Positions 57,531 through 64,000 of a stretch of 64,000 nucleotides of DNA are shown in pieces (position 1 is the stretch's first letter; every line of letters begins with the position of its first letter). The notes under the pieces were generated by a model, which saw nothing but the letters and a program-made list of their open reading frames with translations, made no database searches and was not told the DNA's origin. Both the position numbers and the translations under genes were made by a program. Origin of the DNA: Adiantum capillus-veneris (lineage: Eukaryota; Streptophyta; Polypodiopsida; Polypodiales; Pteridaceae); the NCBI GenBank assembly GCA_014529385.2, contig CM043963.1, positions 6,497,001 to 6,561,000 on the forward strand. The letters run 5' to 3'.

Positions 57531-58500
57531 ATCTTTGCTCTTGGTTTTGGTTGTTTTTGAGTCTGGCTTTGTATGCTTTTAAAAGTGCGTCCAACTGCTC
57601 ATTTACTTTTTCTACCAACACTGATGCTCCCGATCCTGCACTTTTAGGTTCTACCATTTCCTTGGTTCCTTTGGTTGTAGAAGCATGTGAACTTAAACTA
57701 GTTAGATCCTCTAACCGCTCCAATCTATCCTTTGTGCGTTTTAACGCCTCGAATAGAGCCATTTTCTCTCGTTCTCTCCGAGCTTTCATACGTGCCTTTC
57801 TAGCTTTCCAAGTGTTTCTCTGATATTTTTGCACTTGGGGCATCGGTATTTGGCTCTTCAATTATGGGTTCGTTTGTCATTCTTTGAGCTTGGCTCATGT
57901 CACTTCCTGAATAGGTATTACTGTCTCGTTTTCTGACCCTCCACTGGAAGGCACTGCTTCCAGCATGTTCAAAGTAGTTTTTTCTCCTTTGCTTGGGTTC
58001 TTAGGGCAATCAGGAATTAAGTGAGTAATTCCACACTCTGTGCAATACGCATTGACTCTAATGATTTCATCGTGAGGACAATCCCTTAGCCAATGATCTC
58101 CACCACACTTGTAGCAGGGTCCCTTAGGCTGTTGAGGTGCTCCTTGAGCTCCTCTCTATTGGTACGCATGCCTCTATTCGCCCATGCCTCCGTTGGCTAT
58201 GAACAACAATGTTCGTTCACCCAAGCTGTATCTTCCTTCTCCTGCTGCCTGTGCAGCTGTTGGTGGTCCTGTACTTCCAATCATGCGCCAAGGTTCTAGT
58301 GTTGTGGGTTCTTCCAATGGTGGATAATAGATAGGATTTGTTGCATATCCATTGGAATCTTCGTAATATGCATGCATAGGTACCAAAGCCTTCTCTTCTG
58401 GTTCGTTTACCATTGGTGTGTATCTTATGCCAACCGATCGTAATCCTGGTGGGGGTGGTTGTTGCCCCAATACTAGTTGTGGTCTTTCAACACCTAAAGG
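57496..58500 (-). pseudogene. E12 nucleocapsid and linker
   Basis: Two zinc knuckles of CX2CX3HX4C form, C-Y-K-C-G-G-D-H-W-L-R-D-C (about 58118) and C-T-E-C-G-I-T-H-L-I-P-D-C (about 58050), are both intact here. They lie after the frame 58470-58174. The frame 57861-57496 is the basic coiled-coil linker, the same as in E1. Stops lie near 57890. Confidence 0.8.
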
Positions 58501-58736
58501 TCCTGGTAGGTTACCTGCTTAATACCTAGGCATCGGTGGAAGTTGAGGAGATGCTACCTGAGCTTGGGGAGCATAAGTTCGCTCTCTCTTATATCCCTTG
58601 TTATAATAACATTCCTCCATCACATGGTTTGTCCATTTTTGTTCAATTGCACACCACTTCGGCTACTTAGCCTGAGGCTTGGCATACATATTAATTTTTT
58701 TTAGCACTTCCTCCACAAGTTGCTCTTGGCTTACAG

Positions 58737-59366
58737 CTACTTCTCCTTTCGGTGTCTCTTAGCAGACTTGCTTCCACTTTGTTGTGAGGATGAATCGTAA
58801 TCAAGATCCTTGAATTCACCCTCCTTGTAGACCGCACAATTGTCTACAAGGTAAAGAGCCTCCTTAGTTAACTCATTTAATGTCGTGCTCCTCTTCATAT
58901 GTAAGTCCTTCTGGAGATCTGCGTTCCTTAGTCCTTGAATAAATATGAGCATAAGTCTCGACTGAATTGGCAGTTCTTCCACAGGGTAGAACTTCACATA
59001 TCTTTTTAGTTGTAGGGCTGCCTTTCGCAGAGATTCCCCTTATTTCTGTTTGAATTTATGGATTTGTGAGACTGTATTATGAGCTACCCCCCTTGGTGAG
59101 AATTCCTCAATAAACTCGTCAAAAACCTCCTCCATAGACTCAAAATCTCTACGCTCCACAGAGTCAAACCAAGTAGCGGCATCCTCTTCTAGGGTAAGTC
59201 CAAACCCTGCAAATTGAGTAGGGAAGTCCAAAACTTCTTGAGCTCTAATTACACGCACAAAGGCTGCTACATGATCCCTAGGATCTCTATTTCCCGTGTA
59301 TTTCTTGTTTACCCATTTTTGCACCTGAGAAGGTCTAATTCTACGATGGTCTACAAATCTCATCAT
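58737..59366 (-). pseudogene. E12 gag capsid
   Basis: The frame 59366-59040 reads W-V-N-K-K-Y-T-G-N-R-D-P-R-D-H-V-A-A-F, then D-A-A-T-W-F-D-S-V and E-E-F-I-E-E-F-S-P-R-G, a typical retrotransposon capsid. After a stop it continues in 58997-58737 (F-I-Q-G-L-R-N, D-L-H-M-K-R). The absence of this part from E1 fits the copia break and deletion there. Confidence 0.85.
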
Positions 59367-60627
59367 TGGTTCTCCTCGTCCTACTTGATATACCTCCTCT
59401 GGCCTTTGGTAGTGGGAGGGTTCCTCTCCCAGAGGTGCTCCTAAGCCATAATTTCTGACGGTTCTTGCAAGAGGTGGTTCATCTCTTCGAACTCTTTCTA
59501 TGGGTTGTCTTCTAGGCTCTGTCGACTCTTGAGTTTTTGGCTTACTCTCGCCTTGATACTGTGAATAGAGTGGTGGTTCTTGTAAATCTCTTAGCCCTCG
59601 TGCGGCTGGATAACCATATCTGTTTCGTTCTTGTTCTAATGTCGCACTTTGTTGAAGCCATGCCTACAATGATGGTTGGGTTGCTTGTTGGTTCTGGTAG
59701 TTGAACGTCTATTGTCGGTTAGAATGTGATGTTGTCTCGTACTCCTCTGAAAATGGGTTTGTTGACTTGCTAGGGATATAGGTGGACCTTGGTACTTCTT
59801 CGAGGGCATATGTTGATGTTTCTGGAACTGTTGCCTTTTCTACCTTCTCTGGGAGAATTCGTTTGTATTCTCACCCGTACCTGTCAACAAAAATGATATC
59901 CTTCCCCATAGCAATTTCATAAGAGAACACGTAAAGAACCTTGTCTTTGCTTAATTCATTTGGGTAGGGTTCTTTTCATTGAAAATAAGAGACTACTCCC
60001 TCGCTCTCATGTTTGTAAATTCCCCCATTCTCATTATAGGTAGAGACCCTGGTTGTTTTTTTTATCATACATAAAAAGAGCTCCAGGTTGATCAATTTTT
60101 GGAGGCGGCTCTTGAGCCTCTGAGACCATTTTTCCTTTTGCCACATTATCTCCATATCTGTTGTAATCCTCAGGGTTACTAACTATGAGATAGTGGTTCC
60201 CCTTTTCGTCTCTGAATCTATCTCCATCATCATAGACTTGAATTATCTCCAGTCTCTGAGAAGGTCTTTCCTCTATACAAATACACTTGCATCCCCGATA
60301 GTCAGAATAAACTAGGGCTCCCCTAGAGTTTGTTTCTTCTAAGAATATTATAGTGAACTTGGCATCGTTCAAAGGGTTTTGGGAGGTACTTCCTCCTAGC
60401 ATTAGTCCTTCAACGGAGAAACCTCCTGGTTGTTGACTAACCATCATGAAGAAGGACTTATCTGATGAAATGTTAGTATCACTACCTTCCTCAATGATTG
60501 GGGCTAATGGATCTAGCCTTGCCTGGGTTACACTTTCTTCAGTGGATACTAAGCTACCCTGATCACCTGCCACTTTTTGGTCTCTAGGAATGTGTCTTCC
60601 TGATCTTAAATTCATCAAACTTAGCAA
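59367..60627 (-). pseudogene. E12 gag amino-terminal region
   Basis: The frame 60627-60034 (197 codons) starts M-L-S-L-M-N-L-R-S-G-R, and M-N-L-R-S-G is a known gag start in plant gypsy elements; I prefer the second Met at 60615. The frame includes acidic and basic segments of unknown role (D-Y-R-G-C-K-C-I-C). From 60034 to 59450 it is broken by stops with remnants rich in Gln, Arg and Glu. Confidence 0.65.
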
Positions 60628-60639
60628 TGCAATTTATCA

Positions 60640-62268
60640 CAAATCCAACCACTCACCTGGAAAGGGACCAGTTTCCGCTCAACTTCTTGCCTTGCTGCTG
60701 AATATACCTATACACAAGTGTTTAATTTTGTCAATCAAATCAAAGCATTTAAGTGCTAGAGGTGGTCTTAGTAATGATTGGTATAACTGGAGGGTTAACC
60801 TCAACCACTACTGTACTCTATAACTTCGGATGTTCTTGATTAAGTCTGCCAATATGGAACTGTAAACCACCCAAGTGTTTATCAGTATAGAGGTAAAGTA
60901 TTAATTCCGTCTCTGCTCCGTCAAAAGGTCAGACAAAGTCCAATTTCACTTATGGAAGAATTTTTGGAACCCTTAAGTCAATTAGAATCTCCTGGTAGGT
61001 CCACTGTTTAATTTTGTCCAAGAAATGACCCTGTAGACATCTTACGCGGAGGATGTCTCTTTTGCTCTGTTTCGGCCAAAATTTTCAATGTAGCTTTCCC
61101 TTGATGTGCTGAGCTCACTGGTGTGTTTATTTTTTGGTTTGGACACCTATAAGCTGCTAGCTGATCAGAATTCTGTTTCAGAAGCCTAATATCAGTTCTG
61201 ATGATTTCACCAGTCCAATTAGCTCCAAATTGGACCAAACTTGACTAGGAGGTTTGTCTAAGGCTATATGATAGCTTGGTATGTCTCAAATAGGAATTTG
61301 GACTTTTCTTCATGCATTAGACATACTACGCGTAGTATGTCTTTTGCAACAGAATTTGACCAAACTTAGCCCACAGCCTTTCCTTGGTTTGCTGAGCTCA
61401 CTGGTGTGTTTGTATTTGTGTTTGAATGTCAAAAGACCCCAAATTTAGCTATTCTAGCCTTTTTCAGTCAAAAATGCTAAAGTCTGCTTAAACTTCAATT
61501 TTCTCATCCAATTGAGATGAAACCTTTCTCATGCACTCAATAAATCATGTAGATCATGCTCAGAAGACATCCTATGGTTTTGGTCTTAAAATTATGCCTT
61601 GGCACGAATTGGGTAGGATGTTTGGCAATTTATTTCTTTTGGCCACCACCTATCAAGATATGGTCTTCCACTTTCTAGGTGAAATTAGGGTAAAACCTAC
61701 CTTCTTAACACTCTGGCCAACTCAGATTCTCCAAAGTCCTTCTAGATCACCCTGTAGACATACTACGCGTAGGATGTCTACTGCCTTAAATGTTAATTTT
61801 TCTCTGTCTCAGTGGGCTTCCCTACACTCAGCAACTCTCTCAGAGGTACTCACAAAAACTTTTGGACTTCAATTCAGCTTCTAAACACAAATTACCATCG
61901 TTTACAGCTCTTTGATGAGCCTAACAACAAATATAGCATGCATGAAGTGCTCCAGATCATAAATCATGATGTCCTACTTACCCTACTCCTACTCATCATG
62001 TGAGATGGTGATTTTGGTTTCTCAGTTGCTTCCTGGTCTCCTCGAACTCTCAAGCTATCCTTTCACCGCCTCTACCACTCCAACTCCTACCCTCCTCCCT
62101 AATACTACCTAATTCTAAGGATCTAGGCCAGACACTCGCTCCCTAGATTCCTCCTAAGACCTAGAGAGTCCCCCACCCTCTAATCCTATCTAAATGTAAT
62201 ATAAAACTCTGGCAAGCCAGAGAATCCCTATCCTCAAGGACTAGTCTCAGTCACCTACCTAGGGTTTT
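60640..62268 (-). other. E12 non-coding leader with palindromes
   Basis: No gene is supported. Palindromes lie at 61035-61058, 61319-61342 and 61756-61779; the second is a perfect inverted repeat. The first two are 284 bp apart, the same period as in E11. From 61164 the leader matches E3. Confidence 0.8.
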
Positions 62269-62288
62269 CGTCCCCAGTAATGGCGCCA
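62269..62288 (-). other. E12 primer-binding site
   Basis: Minus-strand TGGCGCCATTACTGGGGACG lies one base from the LTR end CCAACA. It fits the TGGCGCC-type primer site of plant Ty3/gypsy elements. Confidence 0.85.
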
Positions 62289-62289
62289 A

Positions 62290-62963
62290 TGTTGGCGGAT
62301 ACGCCTCGACGGATGTCAACACAACGAGAACTCACCTAACAAGATTTGTCAGCTAAGGATGAAGCTCGATGCGCAGGCGCATGGAATCAAGCATAGGGTG
62401 TCAATCTACACTTGACCAACTATTGACTACTTCCTACAGAGGTCTGTACCCACTTCAAAAGTACACAAGAGGAGATTTCCTACAACGCTTCCAAGAGCCA
62501 AATACCCATCAAACTTTCTTGAAATGCGACAAAACTTGAGGGAAATCCTATTAACACCAATAGGCCGCTCTCCCTAAGGTCCGAGACCCAAATCCCTACC
62601 CAAAAACACCCGGTGCAAAATCACGTAGGATGTCTGACAGGTTTTTTGCAGGTCAACATTTCCAAAAACTAAGGTGCCTAATGTGTAGCTCTACTCATTG
62701 CGAACGTGTGGATATGCTGAAATGCGAAAACATACACCATATGCTCACCGAATCACCAGAAATAGCTCGTGGGTCAATCTCGCGAAGTTGGGCCGTACAC
62801 GCGCAATGTAGGTATTGGCGCGTAGCTCTCTTAGGGGGCAACACGCTGCACTTCTCCGCACTCGATTCCGACCATGAGTGTGCGCATAGCGTCAGGATAA
62901 ACTCTCACTCTCTCTCTCGTACACCGAATACGCTTCTCACAGACACTTGATAAAAAATCAACA
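62290..62963 (-). repeat. E12 5' LTR (674 bp)
   Basis: On the plus strand it begins TGTTGGCGG and ends ATCAACA, so the ends form the inverted pair TGTTG/CAACA. The first 400 bp match E3. A palindrome arm lies at 62622-62635. The outer end is placed by the CAACA terminus only. Confidence 0.75.
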
Positions 62964-63168
62964 AAAGGGTGTTTCATTAAGGTCAAAATTTGGTATAAAT
63001 ACCTTCCAATTACAATATCTCAAGTTCCAAAGTAAAATCTTACTTAGTCTAATGGCAAAAATAATATACAAAAGTGGAAACTTCTGCAAGCCCCAAGTGT
63101 TTACAAATGAAATTACAGGTTTTTTCTTAATCAGGGAATGACTACATAGAATTTCTTTCTTTTCGTAG

Positions 63169-63411
63169 TCCGTGAGTCTTTAGTTGAGTGTAGCCTCCAA
63201 TCTTCTGCTAACAATCTTGCAAATTTAGAGATACAACTTGGATGGTATAAAAAAGCTAAGGGTGCAAGGAGCTACACATACGATCTTTTGGACAATCTAT
63301 GTGTATCCTTGGAGTCAATAATTTCACTTAGAAACTTGATGTATGATTTGGAAACTAAGAAATACCAGCTTGATGCTGAGGAATACAAGGTCTTCAATGA
63401 GTATGTGAAAG
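63169..63411 (+). CDS. Candidate internal exon of an unknown host gene
   Basis: A 243-bp stretch is open in one plus frame for 80 codons. It is preceded by a pyrimidine-rich acceptor (tttctttcttttcg-tag) and followed by a donor-like G-gtaaac, with two bases completing a codon on the left and one left over on the right. The reading has R-E-S-L-V-E-C-S-L-Q-S-S-A, G-W-Y-K-K-A-K-G-A-R-S-Y-T-Y and E-Y-K-V-F-N-E-Y-V, a helical, non-repetitive composition unlike the nearby retroelements. I do not recognise it. It could be a captured or chance open stretch. Confidence 0.38.
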
Positions 63412-64000
63412 GTAAACTGACATAATTTGAAAATTAGATTCAAGCATGTGAAAGACCAAAGGTCATGGATTGGTTTGTATAATAAAGAGCTATATTTATA
63501 TGCTAATTCTAAGCATAACTATTTTGAATCTTTGATGTTGATACTTATGCTAGATGCACATGGAAAAGATGAGGGATGACCACATTTTGAAACATATGTG
63601 ACTTAGAATTGTGCCCAATACCTAGATGAGTACTTGCATAAAAAGATGATGTGGACCAATGAAATTTTGATTGCGGGGTGTGCACTTGGTTTAGGAAACT
63701 CTCTTTAGAAATTTCATTTTGATTTTTTGATTTATGTGTTTTTATGTACATGGAATCCATATGACATGGACATGGCATTTTTGTGATGGTGTAGTATAAG
63801 GTGCATGACATACTAGCACTTGGAATGTAGTGTGGTTTTGAGGATTCTTAAGTTGATTTGGTAGGCTACTCTCTCTATACATTGAGTTTTTATATTTTCA
63901 TTTGTGTTTGTTTTGTACATGATGGCCACGTGAAGTGGACATGGCCTTTTGGTAATCGTTTGATTAGATTATGTGACTGGAGGTTTCCTATGTAGTGTGA
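63412..64000. other. Non-coding sequence, possibly intron
   Basis: T-rich sequence without supported coding. The words tacatg...ccatatgacatggacatggc (63747-63777) and tacatgatggccacgtgaagtggacatggcc (63916-63946) look like two diverged copies of a short repeat. A minus-strand ORF at 63811-63545 has no recognisable features. Confidence 0.3.

Larger units (their letters stand above)
56691..62963 (-). mobile_element. E12: Ty3/gypsy gag half with leader, primer site and LTR
   Basis: Minus strand: LTR (62963-62290), primer site (62288-62269), leader (to about 60630), gag (60627-57500) and the start of protease, stopping at G-V-V-x-K just before the active site. E9 starts at the corresponding point a few codons later. 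The polymerase half and the 3' LTR are absent. Confidence 0.87.

Noticed and set aside
63545-63811. Minus-strand 88-codon ORF
   Set aside because: No motif, low-complexity AT-rich context and no splice or promoter support.

Overview
The window is repeat-dense plant nuclear DNA. I found no complete host gene. Evidence for a land plant: Ty1/copia and Ty3/gypsy elements with plant-type primer sites, a Tat-type gypsy with a second (archaeal-type) RNase H, an L1-like LINE, and a PLS-type pentatricopeptide (PPR) fragment. Very long GA/CT microsatellites, and a gypsy whose polymerase looks like a lineage I associate with fungi, make a seed-free plant such as a fern my best guess. That guess is inference, not proof.

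Layout (element labels E1-E12 are mine). 1-652 is a repeat R2 with an LTR-like end. E1 (653-3406, -) is a gypsy gag-protease remnant. E2 (3407-7570, -) is a copia element whose 3' LTR sits inside E1 gag. E3 (7571-9116, -) is a gypsy leader, primer site and LTR, probably the 5' end of E1. E4 (9117-about 12000, -) is a tRNA-Met-primed gypsy with gag, protease and the start of RT. A 70-bp minisatellite follows (12640-13320). E5 (13470-20224, -) is a non-autonomous LTR element whose LTR carries a (GA)n tract and a PPR fragment. 20225-22560 is non-coding. A second R2 copy (22560-23103) abuts E6 (23104-26766, +), a Tat-type gypsy. E7 (27369-31490, +) is a nearly intact LINE flanked by CT runs. E8 (about 32395-36641, +) is a second non-autonomous gag element with the same plan as E5. 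E9 (36642-42455, +) is a gypsy with protease, RT, RNase H, integrase and a second protease. E10 (42456-50729, -) is the only element here with both LTRs, primer site and PPT and all domains. E11 (about 51500-56525, +) has a 285-bp-periodic leader and a long coiled-coil ORF. E12 (56691-62963, -) is the gag half of the E1/E9 gypsy family with leader, primer site and LTR. A possible host exon lies at 63169-63411.

How the parts relate. E1, E3, E9 and E12 are pieces of one gypsy family (gag from E1/E12, polymerase from E9, LTR/leader from E3/E12). E5 shares primer site, PPT and LTR termini with E10, so E10-type enzymes could have mobilised it. E5 and E8 share a roughly 650-codon plan: a gag-like start, an acidic middle, and a tail with F-D/E-P-G motifs. 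A 24-bp palindrome recurs in the leaders of E3, E11 and E12. Almost every coding region is broken by stops or frameshifts. Many of the stops look like C-to-T changes at CAG or CGA, as expected in methylated plant repeats.

All calls come from reading the sequence and the supplied translations; no database search or alignment was run.
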